64,000 nucleotides of DNA, taken from contig NC_026657.2 of the NCBI RefSeq assembly GCF_000004075.3, forward strand, positions 6,758,001 to 6,822,000, in the 5' to 3' direction. Within the stretch, counting starts at the first letter, position 1. The number at the start of each line of letters is the position of its first letter. The stretch comes from Cucumis sativus (taxonomy: Eukaryota > Streptophyta > Magnoliopsida > Cucurbitales > Cucurbitaceae). The position numbers and the translations under genes were made by a program. The notes below the pieces were generated by a model. The model was not told the origin of the DNA and did not search any database. It worked only from the letters and a program-made list of their open reading frames with translations. Below, one piece after another: positions 26,417-39,454 of the stretch.

Positions 26417-26712
26417 ACGTTGTTTTAACCAAAATAAGGGACAACAAAATATCGTAACGTGTATATCGAAAGGTCACGGTGCAAAATGATCCACGTGGCG
26501 AGGAGACAGAGGTTGCTTATGAAAAGGAGAAAAAATAAAGAAAAGAAAAGGAGAAAAGAAACACCAGCACTCCCAGTAAATTTATTACCTTACACGACTC
26601 GGAAGCTGATAAAGCAAGACGCCGAAACGTGTCCAAATATTACACAAAATGCGTAAATCTTCACCCACTCATAGTTGGCCACGTCACCGGACAACAAAAT
26701 GATAAACGACGT
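26417..26712 (+). promoter_or_regulatory. Cluster of ACGT-core motifs (ABRE/G-box like)
   Basis: Within 300 bp there are six ACGT cores: 26417, 26457, 26493 (inside the palindrome CCACGTGG, 26491-26498), 26627, 26681 (CCACGTCA) and 26709. ACGT cores bind ABF/bZIP factors in ABA-responsive promoters. The surrounding DNA is AT-rich, so the density is notable. The next gene downstream on plus is the ATHB-7/12-like HD-Zip gene, a class known for ABA induction, but its ATG is about 2.1 kb away, so the link is a guess. Confidence 0.35.
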
Positions 26713-28690
26713 GTTGAGACGCTATGTTTGACTTGGGATCATGTGGCAACATTCCATTGGCTACCATGTGACAGGTAAGGTGTACTTGTCCTTTGGCAAC
26801 TGATCTTATTGGTTTCTAATTTCTTATTGTTTTCTTATTCGAAAGAAATGTTTTCAATATTAAAGAATTTGTTTTTAAAAAAAAGCTAAAAGTGGGGTAC
26901 CATGCTATGGTGACTCGACCTAATCCTCACAATATTCTTTCTTTATTATTTTTTTAAAAATAAACCACGAAGCCCTAGAAACGATTTTTTTCTTTTCTTT
27001 TGATTATAAAAAAATATTAAACAGAAAATAATTTCGAGTCTAAGAATCAAGACAATGCTGCACTGAAAATAATACTTTTAAATTGATAATAATTTCCAGT
27101 TAAAACAGTATATCATAATATTAATATTAAAATAGGATCAGTGTGATAGAGAAGACATGAATGACATGATTCATGTAGATGATATTAATATTATTATAGA
27201 GATATGGACATGACTTACTGATGAAAATTATTTTCCTTTTCCAAAAAAATATCTATAAGAGATACTTTCAAATACCAAAAAATAAAAAAATTATAAAAAT
27301 TATAAAAAAATAGCTATCAATATAATATGAAATTTTGCTGTATTCTTGAATATTTTTGACATAATTGTCATTTACAATAACTTTTTTAAATATAAATTTT
27401 TATAATGAAGTATTAATTTATTTTATTTATTAAACAATTGTTAAGATATATTACCATTCAAAAGTTGATAATTCAATTCTCCACTAATATTTTATACACG
27501 CTTTGATTATCTTTAGTTTAAATTGAGAAATCTCTTAATAATGTTTTTGAACGAGTTATTATCATTCTCAAATTTAGAAGGTAAGAAAATACAACCATTT
27601 TTAAGTCCAACCAAATTCAAGCTTATGGGTAAATAAGTAATTTTTGCTAAGAACCTTTAGTTTTTTTTTTCTTTTTACAAAAATGTAGTTCCTATTTGTT
27701 CCTCAAATATGAAAATATGTTTATTTTATGGATTCGAGAAAGTTTCGTGCTTATGTTTTTATATTTGTAAAATCATATCCAACAATTTAAGTTATCAATT
27801 AAGTTTAGTCGAGTTGAGGTGTGCGTAAATTGATTTTTTTTTTTTTGTTAAGCTAAAAAAACACAATTTCATAAAAGAAAAATTAATAACTAATGACAAT
27901 TTACTTTTACGTCCATTTTATTTTCTAGAATTCTTTTACGGATTTGGCAAAAGAATTCACAAATAGAAAGTGTTAATGTTGCAGCCAAATCATGAATCTA
28001 TATATAAACAAGATTACGGAATGAAATACCTCTTTATCCTTTGCCCCAAGTTGTCTCACGATATGGTCTGCAGCCTGGTCTCAACTATCAGGTTTCTGAA
28101 TGAAAAGAAAAATGATCAATAAAATTGATAAAAATATTTATAAAATATAGTAAAATTTTAATATATTTTATAAATATTTTAAATCATTTAATTACATTTG
28201 AAAATGCTCAAAATGAAAAAGTTATAATAATATATTTTGAAACAAATTAGAAAAAAGAATTCTAATGTCGACCTAATTACATTCACACCCTAATCAGATC
28301 CCATCCTATTACCAAAAATGAAAACAAATTACAAATTCAACCTCACTCAACCGTCAAACAGTTCCCTGTCGAGTCTCTATCTTCTTGTTCTTATCTAAAA
28401 ATGTAAGACTTTATGAACCCTAAAGAAGAAATTGGTGTATCAACCATGGAAATTGATAATATCAGATGCATATGAATTTCATATCAAAAGATAAGAAGAT
28501 GGTCTGTTTTACGGTTCATGTAATTTTAAAATTAATGAGAAAAAAAATTAAGTAATTTCAAAAGTATGAAGAAAAAAAATCCGAGAAAGCAAAGCAAATG
28601 CCAAAAGAATTATCCGAAAGATAAAGGAAAATAATGAACTTCCCCAACCAAGAAAGAAATTCTCTCTTTCTCTCAAGGACCCCACAAGAC

Positions 28691-28703
28691 TTGGATATAT
28701 ATG
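28691..28703 (+). promoter_or_regulatory. Possible TATA box of the HD-Zip gene
   Basis: An ATATATATGAGG-type TATA-like sequence lies about 120 bp before the HD-Zip ATG, just after a CT-rich stretch. The placement is plausible but not unique in this AT-rich DNA. Confidence 0.35.
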
Positions 28704-28819
28704 AGGCATAAAATAAATGATCAAATATATTAATGTTAGTGTTAGTACAAATCATTCACTCTCGTAACACCTGGTTTAGGAATAAAGCCTTGTGATAACC
28801 AAACTGAATCTTAAGCAGC

Positions 28820-29594
28820 ATGCTAAATGAAGATGCTGAATATTCTCCCCCAGCATCCATGGCAGAGGCTTTTGCCATGAGAAAGAAGAGTATGAACAGA
28901 AGAAGGTTTAGCGAAGAACAAATCAAATCACTTGAGTCTATTTTCGAATCTGAGTCTAGGCTTGAGCCCAGAAAGAAGTTGCAGCTGGCGGGAGAGCTGG
29001 GTTTGCATCCACGCCAGGTTGCAATATGGTTTCAGAACAAGAGAGCTAGATGGAAGTCAAAGCAACTTGAACGAGACTACAGTGTTTTACGAGCTAATTA
29101 CAATACTCTAGCTTCCCGGTTTGAAGCTCTTAAGAAGGAAAAACAAGCCTTGACTATGCAGGTATGTGTTCTTTATTTCTCTAGGAAAAGACCCGCTGTT
29201 TCTTGAATTTTGCTAATCATTGTTGTTTCTTTTATTTGGGCAGTTGCAGAAGCTAAATAATCTGGTACAGCGGTCCATGGAGGAAACTGAGAGCTGCAGG
29301 GGAGTTCTCTCCATAGAAACCATTGATGGCAAGTCTGAAATTGACCACAGAACTAAGTACGAGTCTGAAGTAAAACCTTGTTTGTCAGCTGAAGAGAAAT
29401 CAGAACATGAATTAGAGGTTCTTTCCAACTACGGTAGTGGCGTAAAGGAAGCCTATATTGGATTAGAGGATCCCCAGCTCAGGGAATCTTCTCAAGGTTC
29501 CCTGATATCAACACCAAATTGGAGTAATCTAGACTCTGAAGGTCTTTTCAGTCAGTCTAATACCAATGGCCAGTGGTGGGACTTCTGGTCGTGA
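28820..29594 (+). CDS. HD-Zip class I transcription factor, ATHB-7/ATHB-12 type
   Basis: Class I HD-Zip proteins bind CAATNATTG-like DNA as dimers; the ATHB-7/12 group acts in ABA and drought responses and growth restraint. Two exons, 28820-29161 and 29244-29594, join in phase 0 (ATGCAG|GTATGT ... GGGCAG|TTGCAG) to give 230 residues, close to ATHB-12 in length as I recall. The homeodomain spans about 24-84 with [19 protein letters not shown] and the recognition helix [17 protein letters not shown]. The leucine zipper follows at about 85-125 ([20 protein letters not shown]) and crosses the intron. The C-terminus ends with the aromatic WWDFWS typical of the group. The ATG at 28820 gives the usual ...EYSPPAS... 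start; the second ATG at 28859 is also in frame. Possible AATAAA-like signal near 29638. Confidence 0.95.
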
Positions 29595-29599
29595 AAAGT

Positions 29600-32500
29600 C
29601 GAACCACCTAAAGAAACTATAGAGGATTTGTAAACAAATAAAATTCCAACCTTTTAAATAGATCATCCTAGCAATGATTTTGGCTCACAGGACGAGGAAG
29701 AGTTAAGAGCACAACGACTTCTATCAAGGACAGCAATGACTGAAATGTGGTGGTTTCAAGCACTGATGCTCCAAATTCACCACAATTTCAGATGGAATTC
29801 AGAAGAATTAGGTGAGCAACTCTAGGAAATACCGCCTGCAAAGGGTGTTGGCTTGGAAAACTGAAACAGTATGCTCGTATGCAGACAGGGTGCAGTTTGG
29901 AATGTTTTCAGTGTGTGAGAGTTCTTCTTCTTCTGTTTTTTCCCCTTTTTCTGTTTGGTTGGTTGGGGGTAGGGATGGGGGGCGACTATGAAACTCTATA
30001 TTTAAATGCTCAGTTATGAACTAGAAGTAGTGCTCATTTTTATACAAAATCAATCTCGGGTTTCTCGTGCTTCTTTTGATTACTCATTTAACAAAAGATT
30101 CAACACATCCCATTAGAAACCAGAGGAATAATATCAGTAAAATCTAGATTTTGAATGGTCGAATTTGATTTCATGAAGATTATTCCTCGGCTGAAAATAG
30201 CTTAAAGATGTCCATCTTTTTTGTTAGTGGTTCTCTCATAGATATTTTAATCATGTAAGATAACCTAAATATCATCTAATGAAACCAATAAAACGTAACT
30301 AGTAATAGGAAGTTTAACTCATTTTCGATTCGGGCAACCTAAGAACTAAAAGGATTAAGTAGCTAAAATATAACCAAACACTTTTCGTAAACTAAGGTGG
30401 ATAACTTTACCCTTCCATCTCATTTTATCTTGTCCACGACTCCCCTCTCCATCACTCTAGATAATTCTACATCTTACGCACTCTTCTCTTGTACACTTAA
30501 AAATGGAAATTTTTATGCTACACGAAGCAAGTATGAGAAGACACAAACAACATTAGAGACAGGTCATCAACGGTGAGATTCCATTTTGACTAACCGGCGA
30601 AAAACTCTAGGGTTGTGAATGCTAAAAAAGCAAATGATTGATTAGCATAAGGAATATAGGACGTGGAGATATAAAGTTTTGTTTTATATGAACAAAATGC
30701 AAAATTGTACTTGGCCATTTTGCCAGTGCACAGTTCATCTATTTTCTTAATTTTCTAACCCTCATATTTAATGGCCTGCCCTACATCGTCACTTCCATCT
30801 ACATTAACTGTTATTTATGAGCAGACATGATTTGTCCACTGGAAACATTTTTCTTCATTTTAAGCTTATTAGTCCCTTTTCTTCAAATTCGAATTCTCAA
30901 CTAGTTAAGTTCATGTTAGCCATAGATAAGAGAGTAAACATTACAGAATTACTTGAAAATAATATAATAAATCATGATCTTGAAAAACCAATTGCAGAAG
31001 TATGATTTTGAAACAAACTTTCTAAAATCTTAAACATTGAATAAGATTCAATTTTTGTTAACTACATTAATCGCGTGGAAAAGAACTCACGCTTGAAAAC
31101 AAATGGTATTAAACTATTCCTTTTTTCCCCCCTCCTGATTCCCTCCGATTCTCCCCCATCTCTATCTCTTAACCTCCGTCCCCCCCTTTCCTGTACCACT
31201 CTACTTCAATCTATATCAAGCTAGTCATGCCCACTGATAAGTTGTAAAAATGATGTATCATGTAACCAAAAAACAATGACAGCACAACAGAAACTTTGAA
31301 GGTGACAAAGGGCAGAAAAACAATTATTAAAGTTCGAAAAAGCAGCAGTCAAGCTTCGTTGCTGCTGCTACAAGCTAAGAACTAACCTAAAAAGAAACAG
31401 AGTCAAGTTCATCTAGAAGTTGGTTATACGCATGCTGGGATATCAGGAGGTAAAATCGATACTTGTAGAGTGATAATTTATAAAGTCGCGAGTACTGCTT
31501 CTATACAAACTCCGAGATTAATGTAAACAAAGTCAAATTAATCTGATAGCAGGAATTTTTTAATGAACTGTGATCAAGACTTTAGAGCTTTAAAGTACAA
31601 TTCTATCTGCAACTTTTTTCACTGATTAGTTTTCAACTGCCCAGTTCCATTAACAGCAGCAGCAGTCAATTTATCATAAATAGTTCACTACAATTCACAA
31701 GAAAGCATGCGTTCTCTTAATTTCATCAGTTCTAGAACAATTAAAAAAAGAAAAAAGACTCAATTCTTGAAGCAGAAGTTTATGAAGAATTCTACCATTC
31801 ACAGGCAATCCCCTCAACCGCCTATTCTTTTCTTTCACTTTTTCAGCTTTCGAAAAAAAAAAAAAAAAAAACAGAACGAAAGTAAGTCCAATGCAAGATG
31901 AAGCAATTTGAATTCAAAAACAATAAATGGATAGGGTTCTTTCAATGCGGATTTAATGCGATAAGTCAGACATCGCAAGTGGTACAGCAATATTAAGTGC
32001 TGTGCTCACTACCTATACTAAAACAAATTCTAATGAGCACAATTTCTAGGGGTGGTCACGGAGAACCACAATGAATGCAGTGTAAATCGCTATAGTAAGA
32101 TCAATTCTAGGATGAATTAAATGGCACATTATTCAGGGCCAAGATTCCAATCTCCCAATTGTATGAGAAGGATGGCGGCCTAAATCGGTATTTTCTAACA
32201 CTTAGATCATACTACATTTTGATCAGATTCTAAAGAAAATGCGGAAACGAAAATCAAAGCAACAATAAGAGTTAGACATAAGTTGATCGGTATACGTTAT
32301 ATAAATTTCATGATGTAAAGCTTGAACTGAGATTGAAAATGGTGGAAGAGGAGGATCGAACCTTTTGCATTTAAAACTTCTTTGATTTGGACGTCGGAAA
32401 GAGAAGGCGCCGAAGCTCCACGATTTCCCGCTGAATTTGGAATATGTAAGCGCGCCTTTGAACCTAATATACACAATCCCAAGGATACATCCGGAATTCT

Positions 32501-33660
32501 TTTTTTGAACAAAAAAATATAATAATAAAAACTACTCAATTATTCCACAAATATACCTTTTGCAAATTGAAATTTTGATAAACTATTTACTCAACAAAAT
32601 TCATTACATTTTCTAAATATTTTATCAAATGTTCTACTTTTTATAATTTTTCTTTCACAAATTTGAGTATAGTTTATTTTTTAAAAAAGTGTAAGCGATA
32701 ACACCAACACGATGAACATTACGTAATGGTAACTATGTACTCACAAAATGAGTTTAATTTAATAAGTTATACCAACTTCATCTAAAGGTGCAATATTTCA
32801 TTCATAACAATTGTACTTGTGCTCAATTACTCAATAGTTAATATATATAGTCAAACATTAAAATCGTTTTCAAATATAAACCACTAAAATCACAATTTAA
32901 TTTTTTTCAGAAATAATTTCACTTTTTCATTGAGAGCATAGAACCATCCGACTAATATAATTATAATTTCAAGAAGCTTCATAATCTTTTAAGCTAAATG
33001 TAGGTTGGACAAAAACACTAAAAATTATCTCGTGTCAGATAGTAAACTATGTAATTACACTAATTAGATAGATAGTACTTGTCATACATGTTAAGTTCAT
33101 CCACATTCTTTACTTAATGAAATATTGGTTGACGATTCATTGAGAGCATGGGTGACTAAAGTTTAAGTAAATATTGTACTAGAGGAAATTGATTTGTTAC
33201 GCTATTACAAACTTGTCTTTTACTAATATTTGGCTATACATAGCTAACACTTCTTAACGAAAAAGAGAGGGTGGTTTCAATTTACGCTCGAGTGTCTTAA
33301 AAGTACAAATAGTAATGCCTATACAATCTATATCTATCGTAATTGGTATTTCATATAAAGACGAAACTGATTGAATAGGACTCTTATCATAAGAGTATTT
33401 AAGTCGAACTCTCTGTATTGATATAAAACTAATCTTTTCTAATCAGAAAGGTTTAATTCAAACACTAAAGTATGAATATATGTAATGATTTTGATGTTTA
33501 ATGAAATTGAGAGGTTGGATTGAAAGTTTAAATCCTTTAGGATGGGACAAAAAAGGGTAATTTAAAGAGGGAGAAGAAAAGAAGGAGCCGTTTGAGTATG
33601 GTAGCACCAACTTCAAGTAAAGCGGTGGGTTACAGTGAGAGAGAGAGAGAGATAGAGGAG
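29600..33660. other. Region between the HD-Zip gene and the At1g16860-like gene
   Basis: 29595 to about 30060 is the HD-Zip 3' UTR and flank. From about 31300 to 32480 there is less AT-rich DNA with exon-like pieces on minus: a GC-rich patch at about 32362-32475 containing TTTCCCGC (E2F-site like) and ending in a possible AAAAG|GTTCG donor, and an open frame of about 37 codons ending near 31388. I could not join them into a gene. A poly(A) run is at 31852-31871. 32480-33540 is AT-rich with nothing recognised. 33545-33666 is the leader of the next gene, with a GA repeat. Confidence 0.4.
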
Positions 33661-33666
33661 TGAGTA

Positions 33667-36068
33667 ATGAGCAACCTCTCCTCCATTGAAGCTCCAACTG
33701 AAAAACACTACCACCATTACAGCGCCTGCAACCCCATTCCTTCTCCCGCTCTTTACATTCTCATTCCCCTTTTTATTTTGGGCTTTTCCGTTTCCATTTT
33801 CGTCCTCGTTGTCGTTCACAACGCCTTCTTCTTCATTTCTCTTCTCTTTCTATCCATCTTCCTCTCTGCTTTTGCCCTCTGGAATAGCCTCAACTTCTCC
33901 TCCAAAACCGCCATACTCTCATTTCTTCACTCCCTTCCTGACTCCGACCTCACACTTGCTCAAGAGGGTCAACTCGTTAAGATTTCAGGGGTATTCTTTT
34001 CCTTTTTCTTCAATCCCCATTTTTCCTTTTTTTTTCCCCTCTAATTTCTTTACCATTTTCAGTTTCATGGGTTGTATTTGCTCTTTTCAATTGGTATGAC
34101 TGATGGGTTTGGTTTGCTTCTGCATATTTTTTGTGTTTATTGCTATGAGAGGCTACTAAATTCTGCTTTGAAGTGTATATTGAGAGGACTTCTTCTTATT
34201 GTTCGTTTTGTTGACTTGATAATTGTTAATATGCTTTGGTATCCTAACTAGGTTTGCTTATCCCAATGTGAGTTTGCATTTTGAATACGATATGAGGCAG
34301 GCTGTTTCTTGTGTTTTTTAATGTGTTATCCCATCTGTGAAATGTATGCTTGTGACATTTTAATATTTTAAGAACCCAAAACTTTGAGTTAGGAATAGTT
34401 TTTGAAAGGCTGAAAAGTGTATTGAACTGATTGTAATCACTTTTTTTTTTTAAAAAAAAAATTATAATGTTTGATTAGATATTTAAAAGTCATTTAGCAA
34501 GTCTTAGAATACTTACACAATTCTTTGGAGGTGGTTCTTCAATGAAATTGTTCATGGGAGAAGTGTCATATTTTAGAGCATTTTCACGAGAAGTCATCTC
34601 GAACTCAATTTTAGTTATTGACCTACTACTTCGTAGGGAGAAAAATTGTTCCGAGTGGTAGTTTCTTGTGTTTGGAAGTACTTGCTATGCGGGCTTCATG
34701 TTACCTGTTTAGGATTTTATTCATTTTTGTTTTTAAATACATTCCAGGTATGTTTGAGGATTTATGTTTACTGCTTTTTTATATTCAGTTTGCTTCGTGC
34801 GGAACAGTATCCCTGGAATCATCCTATGAAAAAGCTACTGGGTGTGTTTATGCATCAACCTCTTTATATGAATATAGAGGAATGCCTATGATTTTTCAAA
34901 AGATAACTCAGCCTTACTGTGGTTGGAGGTTAGTATACAGTGAGGTATGCAAATTCTACTCCGAAGAAACGTATCATTTCTTTGTTTTTATTGTTCTTTT
35001 GCACCTATAAAGCAATGGAGATTTTGTTTTTTTCCTGACATTTTAACTTTTTTGCATACCTTTTCTTTCCCTTACTCAGTCGGTCACTTTATGTTGTTTG
35101 GAAGCTACTGCATGAAGTGAAAGAAGTGACATTTAGCTCCAATTTTCTTTATGAGTCAAATGTCTCCAGTTGTATTCATTATCTTGACATTCATTCTGTT
35201 CATTGACCTTATAGGTCTACAGTTCTTATCTGAAGAATCAAATTTGGGAGGATTAGCACAAGATTTTCAAACTAGTTTGCTACTGTTCTTCCTTTTTCTT
35301 TGAGCCATCAAATTCAATATTTATTATTCTAAAGAATACAGAACAAGAATCTTATAAAACATAACTTGTATTGCTAATCCTATACATCAATGATATCCCT
35401 TGATATCATTTTTCTTTTTCGACATCTAATGTAGGAATATCTGTCTATTCACATTTGGGAATCTAGACAGATTGCACCTTTTAGTTTTAAACATGGGTGT
35501 TATTTTAGATTTTTAATATCGTGTGCTCGTATTTCAACATGGCAGAGGTTTTCCACTGACTTCTACATAACTGATAGAAAAACTGGTATTAGAGCTATGG
35601 TAAGGGCCGGCCCCGGTAGTAAACTGGTTCCTCTTATTATTGAGAGTAAGCTTGTTAATACTACAAGACATCGGAAGATTCTGTCTCCTTCCTTGAGAAA
35701 ATGGCTGAGAGAAAAAAACATTTCTACTGAAGCTCGAATACTTCGACTTGAAGAAGGGTAACTCCGCTTATCGTGATAAGATCTATTTGTTTGACTTTGC
35801 TTGGCCATAATTTTAGAAGCTAATTCCATGTAATTTTAGCAGATATGTTCAAGAAGGCAGCTTTGTATCTGTATTCGGAATGTTGCATAGGAATAACGGT
35901 CAAATAACTATAGTTCAACCTCCAGATGTAATCTCAACTGGATGTGTATGGCGGAAATTTCTTCTTCCCATTTACATTGATGGACTAGTTCTTGGGGTTT
36001 CACAGGCAACTGGCCCTTTGCTCGGTCCAGGATCGTTATATCACCATGAACAGTTTGCTGACATATGA
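33667..36068 (+). CDS. Uncharacterised membrane protein, At1g16860 family
   Basis: Function is unknown; relatives are annotated only as plant membrane proteins. Four exons were assembled: 33667-33990, 34789-34944, 35546-35757 and 35843-36068, total 918 nt, 305 residues, with all junctions in frame and with GT-AG borders. Residues about 27-80 hold two hydrophobic segments (ALYILIPLFILGFSVSIFVL and a following FFISLLFLSIFLSAFAL), so the N-terminal part is membrane-bound. After them come blocks typical of the family: SCGTVSLESSYEKA, CVYASTSLYEYRG, RFSTDFYITDRKTGIRAMV, PSLRKWLREKN, GYVQEGSFVSVFGMLHRNN and IVQPPDVISTGC. The C-terminal part looks soluble. The start at 33667 is the first ATG after a GA-rich leader. 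Confidence 0.87.
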
Positions 36069-37120
36069 AGCTTAAATAGTATGTTGTAGATGGAAATTTT
36101 AGATGAAGGCCAAGTCCATTGGAATTACTAACCTTTTGCTTCTCATGAGTAACTTTAATCTTCTTGTAGTTCATCCATCCCTGCCCCTTCAGTTTCCGGA
36201 GTTACATTTACGCATGTCCATAGGATTCTGTTAACTTCAAATTCTACTTGAATGTACATTGAGTAATTTTATGGAAATCAACCATTGGTGCTTTAACCAG
36301 CCAAATCTTGCAGATGTTAACCAAAGACATTGCCAACTTGGTGGTGATATTGCTCCGGTAATGAGAATGTGCACTTGGAGGTTGTTTAAATTTCTAGACC
36401 TATCTTGTTTACTCTTGGATCGGGCTGGTTAATATAAGCCAGTTCAATTGTTTCACTTGGCGTGATTAAGTCCTATCAGTATAAAAAGTTTCTTCCAAAT
36501 TGTCTTAAACTCTAAAGCGTACATATGCTGCACCATTAAGTCTAGAAGAAGAGATGGAAATGTTGTTTTTATGCACTAAACTCTACCTAATTTATAAAGC
36601 TGAATAAAAATTTTAGATTGTTCATTTAAATGAAATGAAATGTCAATCTATGCATAGCAGAGAATACGCTTTCAAATTTTCACCCTTGCAATGATTGAAC
36701 TAGAAAAGAAAACAATATCATTTCAACCAGATCAATTTTCGATATCTCTAATCCTTTCCCAATCAGTAACGATGCTTGTCATTCTCATTTGTGTAATTAA
36801 AATTAAAACACACCTACTATAATTCCATGAAGAAGGGTTGGCAAGTGGGAAAGGACCAAATTTAGACAATCCAGTATTTCATCTACCTTCAACCTGATAT
36901 ATCTGGTGTGTTAAATCAGCACAGAAACTTGAATATTGTAAAACAAAAGACAGAGTAAAGCAGGATTATGAAACAAGAAACAAATGAAAATTCTCTACTC
37001 ACAAATTAGCAAGAGTCAAAAGGGCAGAGAAACCTAGATAAGAGTGTGTTCAACAGAATGTGATGAGGAGATGTCTGGCTTATTGCAAAACTCAAGGCAT
37101 CCATGATTTGAGAATGTCGA
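36069..37120. other. Intergenic, convergent gene ends
   Basis: Holds the 3' flank of the At1g16860-like gene (plus) and of the cytochrome b5 gene (minus), which point toward each other. No further gene, repeat or RNA was recognised. Confidence 0.6.
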
Positions 37121-38539
37121 TCACTGCTTTTTGCCATAGTATTGCAGATAAAATGCAACACCTATAATCAACAAAGGAATCAAAACTTGCAACACTTTTA
37201 TCAAAGATCCTGAAGATTGAGCCGACGATGTTTTTTCTGTTGCTGCTTCGGTTGCTGCCGATTCTGATTTGGATGCAGGTGGCCGATGATCAGCCGGCTT
37301 TGGAATCGTAGACATGTCAATATTGCCAATATAATATTTTTCCATTTCCTCTGTTGCATCTAAACTGTGACTCACAGTCTCAAAGTCTTCAGTTGCATCT
37401 TTCTCTGCACAGATTTAAAATTGTTTTTCCAATCATTCATAACTTGATGCAATCATCTTTGTTGGATGTCTTGAAATACAGTGACAAGTAGTCAATTTGG
37501 AGAAAACATGTTGACCCAAAAACTTACCAGTAGCTAATAATAAGACTTCATCACCTCCTGGATGATCTTCCAGAAAAGGAGTGACATCATAAACCTATCA
37601 TGGGAAATGCACAGGGACAAAGCAGTGAAACAGAATGACAATACGAATAAATAAGGAAAATATCTATATAAATTTGGACAGTCAAGTTAGAAAGGTCTGA
37701 TTATATGCATATCTGGTAGACGAGTACTGATATAACAACAGCAGAAACAATTTCAGAAGCTGTAATTTCATTCCACTCTCTAGTGATATGTTGTCATGGC
37801 TTACAATGTATCTTCCATTCCCAAGTTCCATGCTTGAAACTTAGACGTATAAAAGGGAGACCGAGAGACTTGTTGCATTAAACAGGCATCCCGACAATCC
37901 ATAAAAGCATTTCAATATTCTACATAGAATATGTTAGTCGAAGTTCTGAGATGTACTCTTCAAGTATTACTCTTAGTCTCTGCTCACCTAGACCTTCAGA
38001 GATAGACTCTGTGGGTAATAAAAATTAAGAGTTTCGAATCCTACACATACTAAGTAGCTAAACTCAATAATTTGGAAGCCCAAATTTTTCCTCTAGTGCT
38101 AAACAACAGCTTTTCTGTGCATTTAGTTTCCATTATACAAAGATCAGTGTCCTGTATCTCAACCTCTACAAGTTTCTTGAGCATCAAATGCCATGCAGTA
38201 AAGATGTATTTTACTTAGTTCCTGTACTTTCGAGAAACTGACACTTTAATCAAAGTTAAAAATTCGGTCAAAGTAGTGTTTAAACCGAATACCCAGTCTA
38301 TCAGTTTGTGAAGATGGGTAGAAGAAACAAAGAAACTTAATCTGCCATACCTCAATCTGGTCTCATATGAGTCTACTGTTCCAATGGGGAAGTACGATTG
38401 AGTTGTAAACATATAATTTCACAAAATACCAGAAAAACAAAATATATCAGACCTTTCCAGAGATTATAAGCCAACAATCCGCCTGGTGATTATGTTTAGC
38501 CACTTCATCGAAGACGAAAAGCTTAGGATCCGAAGCCAT
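37121..38539 (-). CDS. Cytochrome b5, tail-anchored (ER) form
   Basis: Cytochrome b5 passes electrons to fatty acid desaturases, hydroxylases and some P450s at the ER surface. Three exons on minus: 38453-38539, 37528-37594 and 37121-37404 (438 nt, 145 residues), joined at good GT-AG borders and in phase. The haem-binding fold is clear: MASDPKLFVFDEVAKHN at the start, [27 protein letters not shown] with the first axial His in HPGG at about 40, and the second axial His in VSHSLDA at about 64. YYIGNID follows. A Pro/Ser/Ala/Glu-rich linker (about 83-115) leads to a single C-terminal membrane helix, LIKVLQVLIPLLIIGVAFYL, ending YYGKKQ, which fits tail-anchored ER targeting. The linker is a little longer than usual. 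Expected haem ligands are present, so the protein should be functional. Confidence 0.94.
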
Positions 38540-39408
38540 TACTGCAACAATCAAGTGCAAACAAAAATGAAGCTCCAATTCAAAACTGATTGAAAATACA
38601 GAAGATGGGTTTCTTACAGATTAAAGTTTGAAAGAAAATGAAGAAAGGAGAAAATCAAATGAGCAAGGTATGTTGTCTTCTATATTTGACTAGAAGCACC
38701 ACCGGCCAAGCCATTTCTTGCGACTCTTATTTGGCAGGTTACGCTTGAAGACAACTCAGATGAATTTGTTGTTACAAACTATTTCATTTCAGTCCTTGTT
38801 TTCCCTCTCTTTTACAAACTCCCCCCCAAATCTTCCTTTATTTTCCCATCCCCACGTGATTCTTCATTTCAACGTTTTTTCTTTTTCTATTACATTTCTT
38901 TCCAATTTTTTCATATTTTCAAAAACAAAATTAAGACGTAAATCCATATTTTCATTTTGGTAAATATTTTAATTTTTTTTCATAATATTTCACATTTTAG
39001 GTGTTAAATGGTATAATTAAAAAATGATTTAAAGGTAAGAGGGTAGATTGTAAAATACCAAAACATATATTTGGTAGTTAGTATTTAATGAAATAACATA
39101 TATTTACCAATCTATTTAATTGTCTTTATGCTTAATTATTAGCCCTTCCCCACTCTAATGAAAACCTACATGGTAATAAGTATAATATTTTACCATTATA
39201 TCAATTTTTATTACGAATTGATAAATGGAAGATTTTACTTAGTTATAGGTCAGTAAGCTAATTAGAATCCAATATTTTCATAAGCTCTCTTTTAATTTTG
39301 ATGAATATTTTTCTAAAAGTTAAAAAGAACTAAAAATTACTGTCTCTTGAAAGCTTATTTTTAATTTAATTAATGGATTGATCTATAAAAAGACAGTAGA
39401 CGTGTGTA

Positions 39409-39454
<46 letters not shown>

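Larger units (their letters stand above)
15960..28690. other. Long intergenic region without a recognised gene
   Basis: About 12.7 kb, mostly AT-rich. It holds GA microsatellites at 16799-16822, 17551-17569 and about 17893-17919, a CA repeat at 17213-17232, a long T tract at 24969-24994, MITE-like elements at about 20637-20800 and 23690-24105, a diverged tandem repeat at about 25785-26345, an ACGT-rich promoter-like cluster at 26417-26712, and one exon-like segment at 28030-28095 on minus. Open frames in it are short and unlike known proteins. The last few hundred bases are the HD-Zip gene's promoter. Confidence 0.5.

Noticed and set aside
38025-38060. tRNA-like TTCGAATCC sequence.
   Set aside because: No acceptor, D or anticodon arms can be built around it. 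Other GTTCGAAT-like words lie in coding DNA.
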